Shown in pieces: positions 55,437-64,000 of a DNA stretch of 64,000 nt. Each line of letters starts with the position of its first letter. The first letter of the stretch is position 1. Origin of the DNA: Cladophialophora immunda (Eukaryota > Ascomycota > Eurotiomycetes > Chaetothyriales > Herpotrichiellaceae); assembly GCF_000835495.1 (NCBI RefSeq), contig NW_015622544.1, positions 2,818,855 to 2,882,854 of the forward strand, read 5' to 3'. The notes below the pieces were generated by a model that saw only the letters and a program-made list of their open reading frames with translations, was not told the origin of the DNA and did not search any database. Made by a program: the position numbers and the translations under genes.

Positions 55437-57391
55437 ATGGCCGCCCCCGAACCAAATCCAGCACGAGAGAAGAATGTCTTCGTTCTGTGTTTTGATGTTT
55501 GTCTTCCTAGCTCTAACACTTGATGGCGTTGGTTGACGATTTCCAAGGGCACAGGCAACAAGTTCAGTGGGAAGGACACTGACAGCAACATCCTCAAACT
55601 CTACCGGATGCTTGACCGCACTGATGTGAATATGTACACCTTTTACCAGCCTGGTATTGGGACATACGTCAGTTCTCATTCGGTACGTGGAACAGAATCC
55701 TTGGAGCCATCTCAGTGCTCATTATTCAGATCCAAACCACCTCCACGCTCGGCCGGATTCGATCCTGGTACCTGAAAACCAAAGATGAGGCTGTGGGCAC
55801 ATCGTTTGCAGATCATGTTATGGGTGGTTACAAATTCCTCATGCGCTACTACAGCTGCGAGGATGACTTGTACTTCTTTGGGTTCAGCCGCGGAGCTTAC
55901 ACGGCTCGATTCCTTGCCGAGATGCTAGATCACATTGGTCTGCTTGCTGCCGGCAATGAAGAGCTCATCAGGTTTGCGTGGAAAACCTACGCCAAATGGG
56001 CTGCCAGGACGAATGATGGCAGTGACCAGGCCAGAAAAGATGAGGAAGAGCAGTATGAATTCATGCGGGGATTCAGGGAAACTTTGTAAGTCTCATGCCG
56101 GCAACATCTCGACCAAACCTAGCCTCTCTGACACCCATGGCAGCAGCAGGCCAGTCCGTCGCATTCGGTTCCTTGGCTTGTTCGACACGGTGAACTCGGT
56201 GCCAAGATTCGAGTCGGCTTGGATGCAACGAAGCAAGTTCCCTTATACTGCTCGTTCGTCCGCCAAGGTCATAAGGCATGCCGTGTCAATTGACGAAAGG
56301 CGGGCAAAGTTTCGTCAAGATCTTATCAGTGGAGCACAGAGCGAGACAGAGGACCAAACCCGCCATCCAATACGCCGCTACGAGTCGGATCTTATGCAAA
56401 TGAACGAGAAGGCGCAAGCGGACGAAATCCAGAGCGAGCATGCAGTGCAGGGAGGCCCCAAGATTACCCTGGCAAATGCGTCGGGCGGCCAGCTCTCGGT
56501 TCCGGCAGCGCAGCTTGCACCACAGAGCTCTTCCGAGAGCCTCGCTGCTCCTATGCATTCGCCTTCTGTCGAGCATCTCCGGGAAAGAGCAAAGTCGCCC
56601 CGAAAGCACACTAGACGTCGATGGTCACAGCCAAAGCGTCCGCAAGATGTGCAAGAAGTCTGGTTCGCAGGTGGTCATGGGGATATTGGCGGAGGCTGGG
56701 AGAAGGGAGACAAAGAGCATTGGATGCTCAGTCACACCCCATTGGTGTGGATGGTACACGAGGCGGAGAACGCTGGATTGAAATTTGACCCTGGGTATAT
56801 CTTTGATCGTCCTATATCCTCGTCGTTGATCAAAAAAGCTGACTTCTCATAGAAAGATGGCTCGTTTAGGCTGCTCACCCCATGCCGTCGATGAATTTGG
56901 CGACAGGATGGAGGACACCACCACCCGCCGTTCGTTCCACCAGAATCTAGAAAATTGCTACACTGACGCGACCATCCACGATTGTCTGAAGTACAATGGT
57001 GGCTTGCCCCACGGCACCGTATCTTTCTGGAAGGTGATGGAATATCTCCCGTTTCGAAGAATGGACTTGCAAGATGGGAAATGGAAAGCTATCCGCTGGT
57101 ATGCCGCAATGTTTGCAAAGATGTCAGAGGCTTCGCTAACCATGAATAAGGCCGCTTCCCATGGGAGAAACTCGGGATATCCCAGATGATGCGCAAATCC
57201 ACATCTCTGTCATCAGGCGTATGCAAGCCGACCCGAACTATCGTCCAGGCAACCTCATCATCGGCGGAGGTGGCCGAGGAGTGCGGAGAGCTCCTAAGAA
57301 ATATGGCATTGGCGAATGGGCCTCGCACATGTGGGAAGGTGATATTATCAAGCATACCCTTGTGCGGAAGCAACCCTCTTGCTCTGCCTGA
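55437..57391 (+). CDS. DUF2235 alpha/beta-hydrolase (T6SS Tle1-like phospholipase domain), 6 exons
   Basis: Exons 55437-55496, 55548-55682, 55730-56085, 56147-56794, 56853-57098 and 57151-57391 total 1686 nt, 561 residues. The DUF2235 signature LCFDGTGNKFSG is joined across intron 1, then YQPGIGTYVSSHS. The nucleophile elbow is FGFSRGAYTARFLAEM (GxSxG). The acid is in FLGLFDTVNSVPRFE and the His in WFAGGHGDIGGGW. The C-terminal part shows CLKYNGGLPHGTVSFWKVME, WPLPMGETRDIPDD and DPNYRPGNLIIGGGGRG. Intron 4 (56795-56852) has a gctgac branch site and was chosen because it alone links FDPG to KMARLGC. A Gln/Ser/Arg-rich insert (about residues 230-320) separates the Asp and His motifs. The fold is shared with bacterial Tle1 phospholipases; the fungal role is unknown. 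Confidence 0.9.
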
Positions 57392-57906
57392 GTTGAGGAG
57401 GTCGCCGGTCAAACGACAGTAGCCCTTTACCAGCTGGAAAGTGCGATCAAAGTGCACATGGAGAAGGGTCAAGATGTCGAATAAAGGTCTCAAATTCGGA
57501 CCATAATAATATGCGCCTTTCCTTTTGAGTTCACCTTTACATGTGGTTCTTCCATTGACTGAGAAATGGCCCAAACGCATATATCCTTGCAGAAACATTA
57601 CCCAGGAAAGGACCATCATCGGTGTACTGCAAAAGGCTGTGGTAAGTGGTGGATGAGTTGATGAGTTGATCCAGTCCAAGGAAGAAATTCGCACAAATCA
57701 GACAATAGTTCTCTGTTCGACACTGCCAAATAGGAGTTTTTCATTTCTTCGTTATCGAGGTAGGACGCCATCGTTCCCCGTGGAGAGTTATGCTCCCATT
57801 GCAGGCACCACTTCTTATCTCCGAATTAATGTAGACATGTCCATTCGGCACCGCGACTACTTGGTCACTTTGTATCTTTCTCTTCGCCTTTTTACGGGTC
57901 CAGAAC
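57392..57906. other. intergenic region left of the transposable element
   Basis: 3' flank of the DUF2235 gene. No gene is recognised up to the target-site duplication. Confidence 0.5.
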
Positions 57907-57914
57907 CACATTAT
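57907..57914. repeat. target-site duplication, left copy
   Basis: CACATTAT directly before the left inverted repeat; identical to the 8 bp after the right inverted repeat. Confidence 0.9.
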
Positions 57915-58074
57915 GGGAATGCCCACGGGCAGCAAGTTCGACAGCAAGTTCCGCTGACAGCAAGTTCGCTTAGTGGTTGGCAGAAGCCAACTACACCTAA
58001 TTTAGCTAGTGGTAATTTCCGCTCGCCATCCTCCGTATCCCTCCTCTAGACCTCGCCGCCGCCTAACCTCGCCG
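57915..58074 (+). repeat. terminal inverted repeat, left arm
   Basis: A 160-bp arm. It contains three copies of CAGCAAGTTC near the outer end (about 57931-57975) and a GCC-rich segment (CCTCGCCGCCGCCT) at the inner end. Confidence 0.9.
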
Positions 58075-58391
58075 CCGCCTGTCTTATATAGCCAACCTTG
58101 GTGTTGATCAAGCTCGTCCTGTTCTGTCCAATGGCCAATCGTCAACCCTTAGCCTAGCGCGCTAGGTTAGGCTGTTCTGGCCACCTCCGTAGGCCACTTA
58201 AGAAGGCTGTGAATAAACTACCACCTGAATTCCTTGCCGATCCTGTCACTAACGAGCCATTTGAGAGTCGAGACAATTGACGATTGCTACAAACGCCTAG
58301 TTAGCTACTCGCTGGCCTAGGGTTTCGATACTGTCAAAAACGGTGGTGGAACAACGTCGTTCCCTACCTGCAATTTCTAGTGTATATACTA

Positions 58392-58551
58392 CGGCGAGGT
58401 CAGGCGGCGGCGAGGTCTAGAGGAGGGATACGGAGGATGGCGAGCGGAAATTACCACTAGCTAAATTAGGTGTAGTTGGCTTCTGCCAACCACTAAGCGA
58501 ACTTGCTGTCAGCGGAACTTGCTGTCGAACTTGCTGCCCGTAGGCATTCCC
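58392..58551 (-). repeat. terminal inverted repeat, right arm
   Basis: Reverse complement of the left arm with two differences: T for C eleven bases in from the end, and G for A near the inner border. Confidence 0.9.
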
Positions 58552-58559
58552 CACATTAT
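58552..58559. repeat. target-site duplication, right copy
   Basis: CACATTAT directly after the right inverted repeat; identical in sequence and direction to the left copy. Confidence 0.9.
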
Positions 58560-59583
58560 CATATCTTCTTGGCCTTAGCTCGTCGATTGCTGGATTGGAC
58601 TCGGGATTTCGCAGTGTCTTGGGCCTCATTAGCTTATGGGATTGAATTACCTGTCTGCAGCTAGCAGCTACTAGAGATCGATGCCCAGCGATTGATGCGT
58701 CTCCTGGGGCCGCGATCGGGCTCTGCCTTGTGGCATCCCGTCGATCGAGATTCAAGCATCAGGCCTCCCACTGCTGGGCCGGTCTCCGCATTCAGGCCTC
58801 GCTGGCAGCCGGGCTTGTGCTTGGCACGAAAACTATACTGCTGCTGCTGGATGATGATCAGGTCGATGGCTTGCAGGGAGATGAACTCTGTGCAAGATGC
58901 CTAACAGGTACAATAATCAAGAGAGTTTGGCCGCTGCGTGCCGGAGCTGGAATGGATACGACGCCCCAATTTCACTCCTATAATGACGAAGGTCTGCATA
59001 GGAAGAATGGCCACCGCCTACAGGACCGTGTGCGAAGTTCAGCGTACTCTTATGGTCATGTTAAGAACGATTGCCAAATACAACAGACAACCAAAGACTG
59101 AACGTTGGATATTGTCTGTTCGGGTTGCATCGCCCTCCGATCGCCTTGCCGCGAAAAAACCAGCCTGATGCAGATCATCAGCCTCGTTGCAACTCGATGT
59201 TGAAGCCATGACGTCTTTGTGCAACCTCCATTCCGTCATAGTTCGAGGCTACAAGCCAAAGCCAAATGGATTTGTCGACGAGCCGGTGGGCTAGAGCAAA
59301 TCCACACATGCCATCTGCCTGTCGCCCTAGGGCTGCACCGTTCTTCTTTGTCAGGTTTGACTCTGAGCATACCAAAAGAGAGGCTGGTTGGGCAACACAT
59401 CGTTTACTAGCACAACTCGTTCTGGCCTCCTCTTTGCTTGGCCCTGGGGCACCTCATCAACACATTGACCATGTGCTGCTTGGACAGCCCGATGCCGATG
59501 TCATTCTTTTAAAAAGTTTAAACTTCTCTCCTTTGCCAGGTATGTGCTGGAAATCTCTACAATAACATATTCTAGTATCTAAC
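58560..59583. other. intergenic region right of the transposable element
   Basis: A 1.0-kb upstream region of the membrane-protein gene. Frames on the plus strand (58692-59168) are open but overlapping and featureless. No gene is called. Confidence 0.5.
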
Positions 59584-61228
59584 ATGCCCGGAAGAAACAG
59601 CAGATTGACCTGCTTCGGCCTCCTGCTGCTGTTGATTCTCTGCTCATGCTCTGCCACAGCCACAGAGACGGACAGCAGTCCGAGATGGCTGATACCTCGA
59701 ACCAATATCACGGGACCAAATCCTGACGACTACGAATGCCAGAGTGCTCGTGCGCCTGATTACTATGGAATTGGGGTTCGTCTGGTATGTTCTGCTCTCA
59801 ACAAAATGTATATGCCCTTTGCCGGGGCATCCACTTCCTCCCACCATTGTCTGAGCTGTTGAGCCTCAACTAAGTCTAATACTACATTGACAGGGAATCT
59901 ACTTTTCGTGGTTCACCGGATGGGTCGTAAGTTCTTGTCACCCTTCTGTGTTCCCATGTTGTTACGCAAGCTCACTCTTGTATCTAGGCAAATTCATTCG
60001 TGCCTGGTGACATTGGTGGAGCCCTCGATACAAACGCAATCTTCTTATTTGCCAATCTCGTAGCTATGGTACGATGCACCATCACAAAAGTTTTGACCCA
60101 GCTCGACTGTGTGATCCTTATGCACCTGTCGGGCGGGACCGTATTTTCGGTCCTGAGTCTTTGGGGATACCGAACTTGTCATTATATCGGAGAAGGCCCA
60201 AAGGGTATCCGACACTTTGGAGGCTTTGGCACGCACCTCAGACTGCTGCTCTCTATGGCCGTAGCGGTATATGGGCTGTGGTTCTGGTTGTTCGGTATCC
60301 TGCCAGATACTACCGACATCAACGTGGATACAGGCCCATGCAAGACCGTCTATACCTTCATGTTCGCCAAGGTCCGTGCTGATGGCGGTGTGAGAATATT
60401 CTACATTGTCATCTGCATCGGCTGCGTCATCTACTTCGGCATCATGTTGCTCATCTCCTCCCTGGGGCTCTACGCAAGGCTTGCAAAGGCGGTCGATCTG
60501 GCCAAGAAAGGGAAATGGCGAACGAGCACTCGCCTGCATTATGCTACGGGGCTCTACCAAAAAGAGTAAGTCTCTCTAAGAGCAGACTCGAGGCTCGGGA
60601 ATACCTTGCTGACTCTTTGATCTCTAGACTACGCAGAATCTTCTACTTTCTCCGAATCGGCAATTTCCTCTGGGTTCTGTGGTCGATGATTTTGGTTGAG
60701 TGTACACTCAACTTCAACCATGTCAAGGAAGTGCTGGGTCCTGGCAACCGGATTTTCTTCCCTTCCCAGTTGATCCCAATGATCATCGGCTGCTTCAGTT
60801 TTGTCCGCTTGATGTATAAGGTGCTCGAAAAGTGGCGAGATCCGGACGACGACCCGTCACTTCCCGCAGAGCTTAAGCCATCCACGACACAGCAGGACTT
60901 TCCGGGGCCGAAGAGGTTCTTCAAGGTCTTTGCGCCACCAACAAACTTTATCAATCCGCGTCCTCAAGTGCCGGAAGACATGCCGCCTGAGGACACGGAC
61001 ATAGATCAGCTTGTCCAAGACGAGCCCATACGGCTGCGATATCTAGTCACCTACCTCCCGTGGTTGTCACTGCTGCATTGGTGGACCAACGATGAGCAGC
61101 AGCGTCAGAATTCGCACAAGCGTGACGCCAACATGGAAAAGGGCCGTGCCCACTCGCCGACCTCCACACTGCAGGGGTCACCAACCACCCCGACGTTTGT
61201 AAACCCATACAAACCACAGATCCCGTGA
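59584..61228 (+). CDS. Fungal multi-pass membrane protein of unknown function, 4 exons
   Basis: Exons 59584-59784, 59894-59926, 59988-60565 and 60628-61228 sum to 1413 nt, 470 residues. A signal peptide (LLLLLILCSCSATA) precedes a short lumenal or extracellular part with NITGPNPDDYECQSARAPDY. Hydrophobic segments follow: GIYFSWFTGWV (a 33-nt micro-exon encodes exactly these 11 residues), AIFLFANLVAMV, LRLLLSMAVAVYGLWFWLFG, IFYIVICIGCVIYFGIMLL, FLWVLWSMILVE and LIPMIIGCFSFV. The 130-residue C-terminal tail is hydrophilic and Pro-rich and carries a last hydrophobic patch (YLVTYLPWLSLLHWW). This pattern recurs in uncharacterised Pezizomycotina membrane proteins. No transporter or enzyme motif is visible and I cannot assign a function. 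Confidence 0.85.
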
Positions 61229-63461
61229 ATAATCCTCCAGCGTTTTGCAGAGCAAGTATGAATCAGTTCTATGATGATATGATAAATGATGAAACGTGGG
61301 AAGACAGCAGGAGATGTATCTCACGTGGGGGACACTTCGAGGGGTTCAAATGCAAGCCATGAGGCGTTCTCTGTGAACCTGTTCGGTTCCACAGAGTACA
61401 ATGTACAACAGTATGCACGGAGGAGGCCTAACACGGGGCTGGGGAGCATGGGGCTCATTTCTGCGATGTGATTGTGTAATATAGTGCGGAGTGATATCCA
61501 CCAAGTAATCTTGTCAGTTTCGGACCTTTCCATCTCGTCTCTGTGTCACTTTCTCTCTCCCAGCCTCATCGGTAGTCGTTTGGCGGTGAGCCAACTCAAG
61601 GATGTGGCGCCGTCTGACGAGAACAGTGTTTCCGTAGTCGCAAAGTGAAAGTCATCCCATATCAACTCAAATATGATATTTCAATTACACAGAGAATTTG
61701 GTCTATCCTTGGACACGATGGCATCCTATGCTTGTTATGAACCCCAGGTATACCTGATGTGGCGGCCACCTCGATGCTATTGAGCACTCTAGTGTCTAGT
61801 TACATGCTACGAGTACTCGTGTACCAGCGATAATTCCATGTCAGACGGCCTCCCTATTTCTAGCTCCGCAGGGGATCACGTGTATCAATGGCTTGCCAAG
61901 CCGGGGCCAAGGCGTCACAATTGTCCGATTTCCGACTGTCGCGTGGATTGGGGGCCGTTGTCACGTTTTGCCAACTCCGTTCATACTTTCCGCAGCCTGG
62001 AACATGGGCGGCGGCTCACCGTCGCAGCTCCAAGCAACCACCCAGCCAGCCTTAAATCTCCTTTACTCGCTTCCTTCCCCGCGAGATCATGTCGTACTCA
62101 ATCTTGCCGTGGTTTTTATCGATAGCTTGACACCCGAACGCATATAGCGTCGTGGGAAGCGAGATGCGATGGCAGACGTGATCACTTCGAGAAAGACCAA
62201 CAAGTCAGCGTGCAGAGCTGGACCTTTTACGCAAAGTCAACTGAGACATGGCTAACATGCAGCAGAGCCTTTTTGTCAAGTCCGTCCGGAACCTCTGAGC
62301 CGGACCCCTGGCCGACGCCAACACCCCTTGACGAGACCTGTTGAATGGACGGAGAAAGCCAGGGCGCATGATGCCGGATGCCTCTTTTTTTGTTTCTTGA
62401 CGTGGCTTGCAGCTCAAAAGCCCGGCTGAAAAGAGTGTGAAGGGGGCGTCAATTTAAAAGAGCTTCCCACCAATGCCCCGGAAAATCATCTACCAATGGA
62501 TTGGATGGGGGGCCTTTGTCCGAGCTGTAACACCATTTTCCACCCAATCTCGGCCTGGTCGACCCCAGTCCAGCCGGCGCCCAGCTAGCCGCATCCCTGC
62601 ACGCTGTTCCTTGTTTCGTCGATCCAGCTTGCCGGATTGGCCTCCCAAGCTCCAGAGCGTCACCTCGTTGGTCATGCATCCTAGACATGGCCTGGAACCT
62701 CACCGCAGGATCATGCAGATATCATGCAGGTCGACCTCATTCCTTTTTGGATAATAATGGCGTCGACGAGTCACTGTTGGCCTTGACATAGGCTCAAGTC
62801 TCCGGCGAACACGTTACGTGGCTCTGGACGGTACTCCGCCATGGATGTCAAACCCTCCGATCTTGTGGTCGGTTGCTCCAGTCCTGATTCCAACGCATAA
62901 TTTCCCGGTCTTCAAATCCATGTTGCCGCTCACCCCAGGCGACAATGTGGCCCCTTTTCGGCTATTCTCCACGGGAGCTAGCTGGCACGTTTCCATTCTG
63001 CTCGTTCTGGCTTGCTTCTGTGATGACGATTTGGTCAATCAAGAGTCCCTCACATCCCAAAAGGTACGCTCATGCGAGCATGTGGCTTGCTTGACCACCG
63101 TCAATTTTGCTCTTAGCCCGCCTCGTCCCCAGCTTCAAGGCCTTTGGGTCCCGCCTCTAAAGCTCTCCTTTTTTTCTTCCATTCTTCTAACGAGAGTGTC
63201 GCCGTTGTCCGGTGGGGAGGAGTGTTCAACGTTGACAGCGTTTTGTCTTTTCTCCTTGCTGCTGTGTCTGCTACAACGAGCTCGTTGGTTGAGGTCACAT
63301 ATTCTCCGATTCAACGCCACGTCAATGGTAACTCAGCATTATCGCCCCGGGAACCGCACCCGTTGACGTGGAAGTGGTCACCGCCAAAGAGGTTCTTGAG
63401 GAGCTGACATTCCTCTGCATCCCGCGAGAGTACATTGTGCCCATCGAGTGCGCAGGACAAG
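61229..63461. other. long intergenic region upstream of the edge gene
   Basis: A 2.2-kb stretch with no gene I can support. Pyrimidine-rich tracts at about 63165-63190 lie within 300 bp of the next start, as often seen in fungal promoters and leaders. Plus-strand frames at 62818-63366 are open but unlike any family and probably fall in the leader. Confidence 0.45.
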
Positions 63462-64000
63462 ATGCGTCTTTCTCAACTTCTGGCTTGGACGGTGCTGGGA
63501 TGGGCCCTACCCTCAGGAGTTTACGCACGACCTGGCTCAGATATACAGAAGCGACAGGATAGCACCGACACGAGCTTTCCGTCCCTCACGACTGGTTCGC
63601 CAAGTGCTTCAACAGCCGCTTCCGCCTCAGCAAGCGACACAGTCACTTCTTCTACACCAACCTCGACGCAGGGCGTCCAGCAGTCCGGTTCAAACTCGAC
63701 GAGTTCGGTCAGAAATTCGGTGTTGTCTACGTCCTTATCCACTACGAAGCACCCATCCAGTACCACAAGCTCGGCCATCCATACCGCTTCCAGTACCCCT
63801 TCCAACAACTCAACGACAAGCTCGACCGAGAAAGTATCAGATGCGCTGCCGATACACCCTCGTCTTACCCCGGCGTTTGGGATCGCTGGGGTAATTCTCA
63901 TCGTCCTGGGGGCGACTTATGCGTTGATTGGTGTCAAGACCAGATGGGTACAGATCTTCTTGTCGTGCGCATTCCTGGCGAGTATAGCGACAACGGCACT
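63462..64000 (+). CDS. Secretory Ser/Thr-rich membrane protein with DUF4203-like domain, 5' part only
   Basis: The frame from the ATG at 63462 runs open to the window edge (179 codons), so the gene is truncated on the right. It starts with a signal peptide (RLSQLLAWTVLGWALPSGVY) and a likely Kex2-type site (IQKRQ). About 90 residues then follow that are almost entirely Ser, Thr, Ala and Pro with Asn-Ser/Thr sites, expected to be heavily O-glycosylated. From about residue 130 comes LTPAFGIAGVILIVLGATYA followed by LIGVKTRWVQIFLSCAFLA, the opening helices of the TMEM198/DUF4203 membrane domain. It is probably a plasma-membrane or cell-wall-facing protein of the kind common in Eurotiomycetes. 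Frames on the opposite strand and in the other phase are shadows. Confidence 0.82.
   Translation, partial: MRLSQLLAWTVLGWALPSGVYARPGSDIQKRQDSTDTSFPSLTTGSPSASTAASASASDTVTSSTPTSTQGVQQSGSNSTSSVRNSVLSTSLSTTKHPSSTTSSAIHTASSTPSNNSTTSSTEKVSDALPIHPRLTPAFGIAGVILIVLGATYALIGVKTRWVQIFLSCAFLASIATTA

Larger units (their letters stand above)
57915..58551. mobile_element. Non-autonomous foldback DNA transposon (hAT-type MITE), 637 bp
   Basis: The first 160 bp (57915-58074) and the last 160 bp (58392-58551) are inverted copies that differ at two positions by my reading, both transitions. The ends read GGGAATGCC. Immediately outside, CACATTAT is repeated at 57907-57914 and 58552-58559, a perfect 8-bp target-site duplication. 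Eight-bp duplications are the rule for hAT transposons (also some P elements). The 317-bp centre has no open frame of useful length, so the element cannot encode a transposase and would need one in trans. The near identity of the arms argues for recent insertion. It lies between the DUF2235 gene and the membrane-protein gene and breaks neither. Confidence 0.93.

Noticed and set aside
57666..58755. Two predicted proteins of 127 and 112 residues sharing an identical C-terminus
   Set aside because: The shared part is simply the two inverted arms of the MITE read in each direction; it is not a duplicated gene.
58692..59168. Plus-strand frames right of the transposon
   Set aside because: Short, overlapping, no conserved motif; they do not connect by splicing to the membrane-protein gene.
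62818..63366. 182-codon plus-strand frame before the edge gene
   Set aside because: Low-information Pro/Ser/Phe-rich translation without domain features; more likely promoter and leader of the gene at 63462.

Overview
This 64 kb window is nuclear DNA of a filamentous ascomycete (Pezizomycotina). The evidence is many short spliceosomal introns (mostly 50-90 nt), three Zn2Cys6 regulators, a fungal psi-producing oxygenase (Ppo), a C-8 sterol isomerase (ERG2), and DUF6604 and DUF2235 proteins. Gene style and short TACTCCGTA-type intergenic motifs would fit Eurotiomycetes (Aspergillus/Penicillium relatives), but that is inference. I rebuilt 24 protein genes (one cut by the right edge). In every multi-exon model that is complete, the summed exon length is divisible by three, an independent check on the splice sites.

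Layout. 0-5.1 kb: a Sec14/CRAL-TRIO lipid-transfer protein and the ubiquitin-binding WD40 protein Doa1/Ufd3 (housekeeping). 5.5-12.4 kb: a Zn2Cys6 regulator, a secreted DNase I-fold nuclease/phosphatase and a microsomal P450. 13.6-27.8 kb: an accessory, apparently catabolic block with an NCS1 (Fur-type) transporter, a MOSC-flavin reductase-ferredoxin fusion, a Zn2Cys6 regulator, a 12-exon hydantoinase/oxoprolinase-DUF917 protein and a divergently transcribed M20 amidohydrolase. 28-38.6 kb: ERG2, a dimeric alpha/beta-barrel protein, a Dal5-like MFS carrier, an SDR, a zeta-crystallin-like quinone reductase and a third Zn2Cys6 regulator. 39.5-45 kb: a 1035-residue DUF6604 protein and a zinc-finger-less fungal transcription-factor-like protein. 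46-49.3 kb: a 3beta-HSD-like dehydrogenase facing a class III CoA-transferase across a 307-bp promoter. 49.7-53.4 kb: a PpoA-type linoleate dioxygenase-P450. 55.4-61.2 kb: a DUF2235 alpha/beta hydrolase, a non-autonomous transposon and a fungal membrane protein. From 63.46 kb: the start of a secretory Ser/Thr-rich membrane protein (DUF4203-like).

How the genes may work together. The strongest functional grouping is transporter + ring-opening hydantoinase-type enzyme + M20 amidase + regulator, which would suit uptake and hydrolysis of a cyclic ureide, imide or lactam as a nitrogen source. The MFS/SDR/quinone reductase/alpha-beta barrel group resembles a second small catabolic or secondary-metabolic set.

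The clearest structural discovery is a 637-bp foldback element at 57915-58551 with 160-bp terminal inverted repeats (two mismatches) and a perfect 8-bp target-site duplication, the signature of a hAT-superfamily MITE. I also find two introns that only work with GC-AG borders, a 32-nt intron and 19-, 20- and 33-nt micro-exons. No rRNA, intact tRNA or CRISPR array is visible.
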